Shown here in pieces: positions 21,372-30,821 of a stretch of 64,000 bases of DNA. The notes beneath the pieces are model-generated. The model saw only the letters and a program-made list of their open reading frames with translations, was not told the DNA's origin and searched no databases. Within the stretch, counting starts at the first letter, position 1. Each line of letters opens with the position of its first letter. The position numbers and the translations under genes are program-made. This stretch comes from Patella vulgata (Eukaryota; Mollusca; Gastropoda; Patellidae). The DNA lies in contig NC_065882.2 of NCBI RefSeq assembly GCF_932274485.2, forward strand, positions 63,897,431 through 63,961,430. Reading direction: 5' to 3'.

Positions 21372-24300
21372 GCCTACACTCGTCACTAGGCTTCCTATAT
21401 TATTGTTTGTGGACGGTTTACTACTCAGTGATAAGCCTGCGCCGCAAAAAGAGGTCTCGCCTTTTATTATTAGTATAATGACTTCCTCATGTGCGGCAGG
21501 TTAGTTTGCTTCTAAAAACACTGTTTTCCGTTCCAAAAAATACAAAAGTAATTTTCTACCAGATGACCATGGTTCTTTTCACCGAGACTAGATAATTTCT
21601 CTCGGTGTAAGGATATAGCTATGGATAAGTTCATACAAGGTCAATAAATCCGCGGTCACTTCGGGTCACACTGTTGAGAAAATAAACCGATGGGTTTGTT
21701 TAGTAGCAAATCGAGCGTGAATCAACTGAGTTTGTACTGAAAAATTTTTGAGTGATATGTATGAACTGTCTTCACACATTCGGTTTATAATTAGCGGTAC
21801 ACAGGTATAGTGGCAAGTGTTGTACTTCACAGACTGTTTACCTCCGAACTACCTCCGCACGAAATCCCCGATTTGGGTACTTGTTAAAAGAAAAAGAAAT
21901 AGTACCTGTGCGCATGCCAGTAAAAAAAACCTAAGAACTCGCGCATAAAAATGCCCGAACGTACCAGGCGCCAGGTCATCCAGTAGACGTGGTACAAGGG
22001 TTAATCAGCGAACTGGATGTATGAGATGTGTTGTTGACGTTTGGGAAAGTAGGACGAGGGGAAATGTGTAGGGAGTGCTGTAAAGGGATAGTTAGATGTA
22101 TTATGAATGGTTAGAGTGGCTGTGGTGTTACGGTGAAATACTATGCCGCCACCGTAACACCACAGCTTTATGATTTGTTAGACAGGAGTGATGTAATGGG
22201 TGTCAACAACTGGGTATGCTGGTACCGTCGCAACGTAGCCGTGAAATATATATTGTGGGGGGGGGGGGGGAAGGGCGGAAACGGAAAAATATACAATGTT
22301 GACAGTATGTGCCAGGCATGAGGCTGCGCAGACCGAGCGGCAGCTCGATAGGGAGTGTGTGGGAGGGTCACCCTCATAAAAAAATTTTTTTTTGAATTTC
22401 AGTTTTCTGTAAGCAGTGAAAACACTATTTTGGCATTGTTTGCGGGGTTAAACCTAAAAATCACATTAATACACCTATTGCACGATATTGTGAAACTAGC
22501 TGACGAAGACAGCTCGGGCGGCGATTGTTCGACTCGGGGCTGCTCTGTCAGTATCTAACAAACGCATTTAGTTCGCGTACAACTTTTAAAAACCGAATGT
22601 CAGTATGGTATTTCTCATATAATTGGTTATCGCAAAAACAGAGTAAACTGAAAGCCAGTAATCTCGACTCAAACCTATAGTCTATAGCCCACTTACTACA
22701 CTGTCACTAGGCTTCCTATATTAGTGTTTGTGGACGGTTTACTACTCAGTGATAAGCCTGCGCCGCAAAAAGAGGTCTCGCCTTTTATTATTAGTATAAT
22801 GACTTCCTCATGTGCGGCAGGTTAGTTTGCTTCTAAAAACACTGTTTTCCGTTCCAAAAAATACAAAAGTAATTTTCTACCAGATGACCATGGTTCTTTT
22901 CACCGAGACTAGATAATTTCTCTCGGTGTAAGGATATAGCTATGGATAAGTTCATACAAGGTCAATAAATCCGCGGTCACTTCGGGTCACACTGTTGAGA
23001 AAATAAACCGATGGGTTTGTTTAGTAGCAAATCGAGCGTGAATCAACTGAGTTTGTACTGAAAAATTTTTGAGTGATATGTATGAACTGTCTTCACATAT
23101 TCGGTTTATAATTAGCGATACACAGGTACAGTGGCAAATGTTGTACTTCACAGACTGTTTACCTCCGAACTACCTCCGCACGAAATCCCCGATTTGGGTA
23201 CTTGTTAAAAGAAAAAGAAATAGTACCTGTGCGCGTGCCAGTAAAAAAAACCCTACGAGTTCGCGCATAAAAATGCCCGAACGTACCAGGCGCCAGGTCA
23301 TCCAGTAGACGTGGTACAAGGGTTAATCAGCGAACTGGATGTATGAGATGTGTTGTTGACGTTTGGGAAAGTAGGACGAGGGGAAATGTGTAGGGAGTCA
23401 AGTGCTGTAAAGGGATAGTTAGATGTATTATGAATGGTTAGAGTGGCTGTGGTGTTACGGTGAAATACTATGCCGCCACCGTAACACCACAGCTTTATGA
23501 TTTGTTAGACAGGAGTGATGTAATGGGTGTCAACAACTGGGTATGCTGGTACCGTCGCAACGTAGCCGTGAAATATATATTGTGGGGGGGAAGGGCGGAA
23601 ACGGGAAAATATACAATGTTGACAGTATGTGCCAGGCATGAGACTGCGCAGACCGAGCGGCAGCTCGATAGGGAGTGTGTGGGAGGGTCACCCTCATAAA
23701 AAATTTTTTTTTTAAATTTCAGTTTTCTGTAAGCAGTGAAAACACTATTTTGGCATTGTTTGCGGGGTTAAACCTAAAAATCACATTAATACACCTATTG
23801 CACGATATTGTGAAACTAGCTGACGAAGACAGCTCGGGCGGCGATTGTTCGACTCGGGGCTGCTCTGTCAGTATCTAACAAACGCATTTAGTTCGCGTAC
23901 AACTTTTAAAAACCGAATGTCAGTATGTTATTTCTCACATAATTGGTTATCGCAAAAACAGAGTAAACTGAAAGCCAGAAATCTCGACTCAAACCTATAG
24001 TCTATACCCCACTTACTACACTGTCACTAGGCTTCCTATATTATTGTTTGTGGACGGTTTACTACTCAGTGATAAGCCTGCGCCGCAAAAAGAGGTCTCG
24101 CCTTTTATTATTAGTATAATGACTTCCTCATGTGCGGCAGGTTAGTTTGCTTCTAAAAACACTGTTTTCCGTTCCAAAAAATACAAAAGTAATTTTCTAC
24201 CAGATGACCATGGTTCTTTTCACCGAGACTACATAATTTCTCTCGGTGTAAGGATATAGCTATGGATAAGTTCATACAAGGTCAATAAATCCGCAGTCAC

Positions 24301-24616
24301 TTCGGGTCACACTGTTGAGAAAATAAACCGATGGGTTTGTTTAGTAGCAAATCGAGCGTGAATCAACTGAGTTTGTATTGAAAAATTTTTGAGTGATATG
24401 TATGAACTGTCTTCACACATTCGGTTTATAATTAGCGATACACAGGTACAGTGGCAAATGTTGTACTTCACAGACTGTTTACCTCCGAACTACCTCCGCA
24501 CGAAATCCCCGATTTGGGTACTTGTTAAAAGAAAAAGAAATAGTACCTGTGCGCGTGCCAGTAAAAAAAAACTAAGAGTTCGCGCATAAAAATGCCCGAA
24601 CGTACCAGGCGCCAGG

Positions 24617-25093
24617 TCATCTAGCCTGAAAAATAATAAATAGGCATTAAATATACTTTCGATGGTTCATAATGTTTAAATAATTCATTTTGACACATAT
24701 TGAGTTCTTATTGTGTCTTTTCCAATTACAGACCCAGGCAGATTAGTATGCTGTAATGGGTCAGAAGACAGAACAAAGGTCTTGAAATTTGGGACTAAAG
24801 TCTTATAATAGGTCACCTATTCACCTGGATAATATTGTGTCTCCAAATCCAGATTCCCCACTACATCAAGGCAACACCTATTTACTTGGCAATGTCTAGG
24901 TAATTTTGGTTTTTGGACCCGTCCATTTTCTAATTCCACCGACAACAATTTGAACCAGCAGCCACTCCTATTCAGCGACATCTCCGTGTAAGCTGTCACC
25001 ATAAATTCCCCCCGTGGAAATTCGTTTGTTTTATCTATTTAATCAACGGTCACTCCCCTAACGCGACTAGCGGTCATTATTTTACTAATAAAT
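24617..25093. other. No recognised feature
   Basis: AT-rich right flank of the array. The minus frame at 24817-25002 shows no motif. Confidence 0.4.
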
Positions 25094-25215
25094 TGAGAGA
25101 GAGAGAGAGAGAGAGATGGGGTTTAACGTCCACGCGACACAAACCATGTCATTTCGGGACTAACACATGGTTCAATTTTATATCAATACTTTGCTTGCGC
25201 GTAGGGGTATTTAGC
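25094..25215 (-). mobile_element. SINE-A 3' half, 5'-truncated
   Basis: On the plus strand a (GA)n run is followed by GATGGGGTTTAACGTCCACG, CGACACAAACCATGTCATTT, CGGGACTAACACATGGTTCA and GCTTGCGCGTAGGGGTATTT. This is the antisense of the SINE-A tail and body. The tRNA-like head is missing. No clear target duplication. Confidence 0.8.
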
Positions 25216-25739
25216 AATCCATCCTGGGTATAATTTCAAGACAGATTCTTACCTGCTAGCTTACGTTGAGTGGTTTCTGCTTATTATAAGTATTTGAACA
25301 ACGGCGTAGCACAGAACAACTAATGATAATTAAGCATGATTTCAGATAAATTGAACAGATTCATTAGATTGCAGAATTATTGGAACGCTTTTACAGCATG
25401 CCATTTTTTTCCTTGTCCGTCATTGTAAATAAGTACTTCCGGTGAAATTATTGTTTTTTGGGGTTTTTTTTAACGAAACGAAATACTTATATACAAAGAA
25501 ACATTATCGATGCTAAATTAAATGCATGGTATTATTGTTTTGTAAATATTTACAAACTTGCCGTCTTGTATTCTCTGTAGCCATTATATTTTCAAAATTA
25601 TTACTGCTCAAAAATTATTTCAGTTGATGGTACATGTAGCCTACTTCATTTAGATATCTAACTGAACGTCACTGATCCACGAGAGAATTTGCCGCACAGA
25701 ATAAAATATACATGTAGTTAACTTAGAGAGCCACATAAG
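25216..25739. other. No recognised feature
   Basis: AT-rich sequence with short T and G runs near 25455-25470 and no gene. Confidence 0.4.
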
Positions 25740-26190
25740 GTATCCGAACAATAAATCGATTATTATATTACATATATATGTTATTGTTACCGCGGAGATA
25801 ATAATGCATACCCCTCTCTCTCTCTCCCTATATATATATATATATATCCGAACAATAAATCGATTATTATATTACATATATATTTATTATTACCGTGGGT
25901 ATAATAACGCATATGTTTTGGCGATAATAGGTATTTTTTTTAGAGGAATAGCTTGTTATTTAGACCCCTGTAACCATGGAGCTACGGTGGCTCAACGGTG
26001 CGACGTTAGTTCGCTAACCTGTAGTTATATATATAATATATATATCCGAACAATAAATCGATTATTATACTACATATATATTTATTATTACCGTGGGTAT
26101 AATAACGCATATGTTTCGGCGATAAAAGGTATTTTTTGAGAGGAATAGCTTGTTATTTAGACCCCTGTAACCATGGAGCCATGACAATGA
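25740..26190. repeat. ~198-bp tandem repeat, two full units and a partial
   Basis: The block TATCCGAACAATAAATCGAT followed by TATTATATTACATATATAT, ending GTATAATAACGCATATGTTT, occurs at ~25845 and ~26043, with a partial copy at ~25740. CT and TA runs separate the first two. Unit 2 contains a tRNA-like GGTGGCTCAACGGTGCGACG, and the sequence after unit 3 contains a B-box-like GGTTCAATTCC. The array may therefore have grown around a third SINE. The 111-codon frame over it is a repeat product. Confidence 0.75.
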
Positions 26191-26497
26191 ATTTTGTGTT
26201 GTAAGGTTCAATTCCTTAAAAGACGTTCGTATCAAATTTCCCTATTGTTGAAAGGTATATAGGACCCTGTAATTTCTGTAGACGAGGGGCAGACGGAGAC
26301 ATAGGAGGAAGGGAGGGGAAGAGACCGGCGTATGTACTCACCCGATTTCAGTCATTGTATTATAGTTATGCACTATGTTAATGTTATTTTTTACTGATGT
26401 AGTTTTTTGTTCCTGTTTTATATTCTGTTCCCGATGTGAATAAAACATACATTTACAAAACTGATCTATGTTATCACTATAATAGTGTTACAGTATG
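26191..26497. other. Purine-rich then AT-rich spacer
   Basis: Contains a purine-rich run at 26279-26325 (GACGAGGGGCAGACGGAGAC and following). No gene seen. Confidence 0.35.
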
Positions 26498-26612
26498 AGT
26501 AGGCCGCACTACCGCTGTCCGGGCAAAATTTCCCTCATAGCACACAATGTGGCGTAGGCCCGTCTTCATTAGCCCAATCGAAGTAGAACGTTAAACCCCA
26601 TTTCATTTCCTT
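26498..26612 (+). mobile_element. SINE-B 3' fragment
   Basis: AGGCCGCACTACCGCTGTCC, GGGCAAAATTTCCCTCATAG, GGCCCGTCTTCATTAGCCCA and an ACGTTAAACCCCATTTCATT tail, about 80-85% like the full SINE-B copies. The 5' two thirds are absent. Confidence 0.85.
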
Positions 26613-27189
26613 TTAAACATAGCATCATGGTCAGTGACTTCACTTCGTCACTTCTGTAAAGGAAATGTATAAAGAAAACCCAAGAAAGAAACGGGTATTT
26701 GTATAGGTTTCGGTGCGCATTTGACCTTAATCTATAGAATGAATAAGTGAATGAACTAAACTATTGAACACAAACACCGAAGAAACATATTGTCATGACT
26801 CGTGATTTTTATCCTGGTTTTAAGGGTGTTCGTGTCTCCTGTTTGGACAGCTTAACTTAAACTACTTCGGTGACCGTGCATATTGTTTACGTATTCTTGT
26901 TAATAAGGTTTCTAATTCCGATGCGACAACAGAACTCTGATTTTTAACCTATTTTTTGATGCCAACTTTGTGTGTCGCAGCTTGATTGATCAATATAGAA
27001 TGTGAAGTATTTAATGATGTAATAATAATGTACGCACAGTCGCCATACTGGATTCGTAAAACACTCGATTTGACACGAGTTCTCTAAATGCTATCTAGTA
27101 TTCTTCAATGCAGCACGAAATCATGCGAAGGATTTTTCTGACCCAGAGGTTAAGTCCCATATTCCCACGCTATTTAAGTAATTGGAAAT
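26613..27189. other. No recognised feature
   Basis: Mixed-composition sequence without a supported gene or repeat. Confidence 0.4.
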
Positions 27190-27475
27190 AAAATAGTATT
27201 TAACTTCCTACTTTTCTGCACCTAAATGTACAGCGGTAATGAAGACGGACATAAGGCTTGGTGTCGATATAGAAGCCACGGTGGGTAAGTGGGAAGCTAG
27301 CCTGGAGGTCGCGTGTTCGATACCCGCATATGTCGAGAAAGTTCATCGGGATTTTCCGACGTGGTACAGGACAGAGGGCCTGACACGGAAAGCTTTCTAG
27401 TTGTTCGGATGGGACGAAAACCATACATTAGCGTGCACGTAAAAAATCCATTGGCAGTTAGGAATTCGATATAAG
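27190..27475. mobile_element. Two SINE-B fragments in opposite orientation
   Basis: 27190-27262 is a minus-strand tail piece (TAGTATTTAACTTCCTACTT, then AATGAAGACGGACATAAGGC). From 27283 a plus-strand head piece begins: AAGCCACGGTGGGTAAGTGG (A box), GGTCGCGTGTTCGATACCC (B box), GAAAGTTCATCGGGATTTTC and GCACGTAAAAAATCC, ending at AATTCGATATAAG. The opposite orientations mean two separate insertions or an inversion inside one copy. The 74-codon minus frame is antisense SINE. Confidence 0.8.
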
Positions 27476-27503
27476 TTGGGTTGGGTTGTTTGCAATTCCT
27501 TAA

Positions 27504-28174
27504 AGGGACTATCCCGAATTGGAACAGAGTCTCAAAATTAAAAGTCCGAGTACGTATGAAAGTTAAACGCCAAAATATAAAGAAATGGTGTAATTACCCT
27601 GTCTCAAAATTTCAGCTCAAAATATTGAGACATTTGGGCGTGAACGTCAAAACTGCTTATCCGGACACGTAACCCTTTTAAGATTTTGGGTCAATTCTTT
27701 CGTTGGGTGACCTGATAATCGATTCCCGTTTCTTTAGAGGTTTATACAGTGAATGACCCATGTGCTGTACTTGATAACGAAAGGTAAATTTGGGCGTGAA
27801 CGTCAAAACTGCTTATCCGGATACGTAACCCTTTTAAGATTTTGGGTCAGTTCTTTCGTTGGGTGACCTGGTAATCGATTCCCGTTTCTTTAGAGGTTTA
27901 TACAGTGAATGACCCATGTGCTGTACTTGATAACGAAAGGTAAATTTCACCTACACATTATTTTTATAAATAAAAGGCTGGTTTTATCCAGACACCGCAT
28001 AATACAGCTTTGGGCACCGGTCCCCACTTCCAGATTAAGACTGACGGGTTTAAGTTGTTTGAAAACATATCAAATACATGAGATAGTTGCTCGGCCCTAA
28101 GGTAGAGGATTTTAAGTGGTTTTAACACAAAATTAACCAGTTTTATTCTCTAAAATATTATCGGGATTGGCCCT
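27504..28174. mobile_element. 671-bp MITE with TTAA target duplication
   Basis: Left end AGGGACTATCCCGA and right end (reverse complement) AGGGCCAATCCCGA form ~14-bp TIRs flanked by TTAA (27500-27503 and 28175-28178). It carries a 156-bp internal tandem duplication and no ORF. The TTAA target fits a piggyBac-group element, though the TIR differs from the MITE at 6780 beyond the AGGG start. Confidence 0.75.
27633..27944. repeat. 156-bp tandem duplication inside the MITE
   Basis: The unit starting TTTGGGCGTGAACGTCAAAA occurs at 27633-27788 and 27789-27944. I count about four differences (for example GGACACG/GGATACG and CTGATAATC/CTGGTAATC), so ~97% identity and a young event. Confidence 0.92.
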
Positions 28175-28178
28175 TTAA

Positions 28179-28799
28179 ACTTACTACTACTGAAGATAAA
28201 TGGTTTCTCAGACACTAAAACTGTACACTTTTATTCACACATTATTCCACAATCAGCAGTTGCCTCACTATAGTGCCTTGTATATTTCTTCACCTGAAGT
28301 AGAATTATAGTTACATTAAAATTCCACGTATTATTATTTAGCAAGGATTTTATTAAAACTGTCAGCGCTGTCGTCGTTAACCAATAAGACATCGAATTTT
28401 AATATAACTTACGCCGTCTGTCTACAATTAGCCCCGCTTAAGAACTGACTTTAGTCGAAAACACAATATATACTTCGAGAAGTATTTATTCCCTTCCACT
28501 ATTCACTGATGTAAGTATGGCGGGCACAGTGCTTCCACCCCGAAATCATTACGAATATCAAAAACTAAAACAATGACAAATATGAACTTTATTAACATGA
28601 TTTGAAACCCTGGACATTAACTCAACCCACAGAATACTTCGCCTCACAACACACTTCATCCCACTAAATATTTTCCTCTTTAACCCATATTAATTAGTAA
28701 TACCCATAAGTTATCTTCCACATTACAATCTTAAACTTGTTTACCCCAATGATTTTAGCCTATTACGGATGAATACACTTAACCTAAATTCCTAAGCAT
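28179..28799. other. No recognised feature
   Basis: AT-rich and C-rich on the plus strand. It may be the 3' flank of the SGNH-like relic on the minus strand, since the composition is continuous with it. Confidence 0.35.
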
Positions 28800-29330
28800 T
28801 AACCGTTTCCCTTTTTATTCAAATGTAGCCCGTCTTCCAAATGGCATCTTGTAATAATTTTATGACTTACGAACTTAAATCCCACACATTTATATTCGCA
28901 TTCCAAATAAAAATTTAATTTGTCTATCGGTTTATTAAATCTGCTCTTAAACGTGCTAATTATGCTCGAAATTATGATTGTGATATTAAACGTGGTATGA
29001 TTACATTTTAATAAAGCCAACAAATTATCTATTTCCTTCTTGCAATAAAACTTTCGAACCCTCTAAAATTGTTAACACCAACATACACACAAAGTTAAAT
29101 TGGTTTCCCATGTGACGACAAAACATTATGCAATTTCTCAGCTAAACCCGAAATCCTTGTACCACTGTAAGAAAGCACTTTAAATTTGTCTAACACAACC
29201 ACCTCTAAGCGACGAACAACTGAGTCTCCAAATATTGTCACAGAACGGTCATAATTATAGGGGTAAGATTTTAAACATTCAGGCCTAATATCACATACTA
29301 CGAAGTCCTGCGGTAAACCTTTCTTTTCAT
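28800..29330 (-). pseudogene. SGNH/GDSL hydrolase-like ORF relic
   Basis: Minus-strand translations contain the SGNH blocks in order: VTIFGDSVVRRL (block I with the nucleophile Ser, near 29220-29250), VGVNNF (block III-like with Asn, near 29060) and DGLHLNKKG (block V with Asp and His, near 28815). Between them are FKVLSYSGTRISGL and LNFYLECEYKCVGFKF. The frame is split: a stop follows SSHGKPI and a shift follows NNFRGF, so it is not functional as it stands. SGNH domains of this short kind occur in host esterases and also as ORF1 domains of some CR1-type LINEs. I cannot choose between these from the fragment. Confidence 0.65.
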
Positions 29331-29424
29331 GCAGAAATCCCTTTTCCGAAGGATACTAATACATTTATCTCCATGAGTTTTTGCCACCAAACGGCTTCGG
29401 AAAGAACACTGGCAAAATCACTGA

Positions 29425-30135
29425 ATGTAAGTCCCCTTACTTGCTTTCACACATGTAAGTCCCATTTATTTGTTTCCACACAAATAAGTCCCTTTTTTTG
29501 CTTCCACACAAGTAGGGCCCCTTTATTTGCTTCTACACGGGTAGCCCCCAACCCCTCCTTAATTTGCTTCCATAGGGGTAAACCCCTTTAATTTGCTTCC
29601 ACACAGGTAAGCCCATTTAATTTTCATCCACGCAAGCAATTAAGTCCCCTTAATCTGCTTCCAAACAGGTAATCATCCTTAACTAGCTTCCACATAGCTA
29701 AGCTTCCTTAAGTCGCTTCCACATAGGTAAGTCTCTTTAATTCGCGTCCACACGGGTAAGCCCCCTTAATTCGCTGCCACACAGGTAAGAACCCTACGTT
29801 TGCTTCTACACACGTGAGGAACCTAACTTTGCTTAAACACAGGCAAGCCCTCATTTATTATGTACTTAAACCCCAAGCAGGCAAGCCCTCTTATTTACTT
29901 AAACGCCATTTAATTTGCTTCCACAGAAGTTATTAATTCCCCTTAATCTGCTTCCAAACAGGTAAGCACTTTTAACTAGCTTCGACATAGGTATAAGCTT
30001 CCTTAACTCGCTTCCACATAGGTAAGCCTCCTTAATTCGCTGCCACACAGGTAAGAACCCTAAGTTTGCTTCTACATAAGTAAGGAACCTAACTTTGCTT
30101 CCACACAGGCAAGCCCTCTTATTTACTTTTTTAAT
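29425..30135. repeat. ~30-bp minisatellite, about 23 copies
   Basis: The unit is approximately TTAATTTGCTTCCACACAGG then TAAGCCCCC. Copies vary in length (about 28-34 bp) and by point changes. A larger-scale repeat is also visible: the 29640-29830 series (TTAATCTGCTTCCAAACAGG then TAATC...) resembles 29935-30130 in order. The core CACACAGGTAAG resembles an exon-free splice junction in many units. The 72-codon frame at 29373-29591 is a repeat product. Confidence 0.88.
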
Positions 30136-30149
30136 TTCTAAAAAGGAGA

Positions 30150-30575
30150 ATAAATTAAGACAACATTAATATGTTACATGTTAGCTCGCGGAACAAAAAG
30201 GCAAAACACGACTCACACGAGTTATTAAAGAAAATATTCGCTTTAGTACTTGCTAACAAAGCAGAAATAAATTAAGACAACCTCATTCTATATTAGATAG
30301 TGGGAACAACAAGGCTGAAAACGGCTCGCCCCAGTTATTAAAGAAAGCATTCGATTTACTACTTCATTAGAAATTAATTAAGACCACCTCTATGCTCCAT
30401 GTTAGCTGGCGGAACAGCAGGGCAGAACACAACTCATTTGAGTTATTGAAGAAAACATTCAATTCACTACTTGTCGACACGGTAGAAATTACTTTAGATG
30501 ACATTAGTGTGTGTTCCATATTAGATTGCCGAACAACAAAACTGAACGCGGTTCACCCCAAATTATTAATACAGA
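30150..30575. repeat. ~110-bp tandem repeat, about 3.7 diverged copies
   Basis: Each copy contains AAATTAAGACAACATT or similar, TTAGCTCGCGGAACAA, AAAACACGACTCACACGAGT, TATTAAAGAAAATATTCG and CTACTTGC. Copies start near 30150, 30268, 30372 and 30487. Identity between copies is roughly 65-75%. It follows the minisatellite directly. Confidence 0.75.
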
Positions 30576-30637
30576 CGGACATTTATTACCGTATTGGTAA
30601 TAAATCAACCAACCACACCTAACCACAAGCAACGCGA

Positions 30638-30651
30638 CACGTGCGCACGTG
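30638..30651. other. 14-bp perfect palindrome CACGTGCGCACGTG
   Basis: Contains two E-box (CACGTG) hexamers. It lies in an otherwise unremarkable stretch and may be chance. Confidence 0.5.
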
Positions 30652-30821
30652 CGTGACCTATATCGACGTCTTTCTCGGGCAGACTGATATACACATAATA
30701 TGCGATCGACTGTACTAAATATACAGCAAAAATCCGGAAAAAATAGCAAAGTACCGAAAAATTCCTAAAAGTACCGAAAAATAAAACACCGAAATTACCA
30801 AAAACATACGAATAAATTTAA

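Larger units (their letters stand above)
20676..24616. repeat. Three tandem copies of a ~1.3 kb unit
   Basis: Units begin TCATCCAGTAGACGTGGTAC at 20676, 21976 and 23298, and the array ends at 24616 before TCATCTAGCC, giving lengths of 1300, 1322 and 1319 bp. Copies 2 and 3 differ at only a handful of sites. Copy 1 lacks ~45 bp after GCCAGGCATGAGGCT and ~43 bp before ATTAATACACC, and carries a 57-bp SINE tail. Each unit has a 17-bp perfect hairpin, a variable G-run (11, 14 and 7 G), a T-run ending AAATTTCAG that looks like a splice acceptor, and a CACCGAGA/TCTCGGTG dyad. Only short frames exist (61-79 codons). I do not recognise the family. It could be a satellite unit or a recent segmental duplication. 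Confidence 0.93.

Noticed and set aside
21440-21505. U5 snRNA-like loop (CTCGCCTTTTATTATTAG) inside a hairpin-capable stretch of the 1.3 kb array unit
   Set aside because: The loop resembles the U5 loop CGCCTTTTAC only partly. An Sm site in the right place and a 3' hairpin are missing; the nearest AATTTTTG is ~270 bp away.
22355-22558. 67-codon frame ending in LADEDSSGGDCSTRGCSVSI, present in array copies 2 and 3
   Set aside because: It begins before an acceptor-like AAATTTCAG, has no known motif, and is disrupted in copy 1. It could be an exon, but nothing in the window supplies a partner exon.
25804-26139. 111-codon frame rich in YIYIY
   Set aside because: It is a product of CT/TA microsatellites and the 198-bp tandem repeat.
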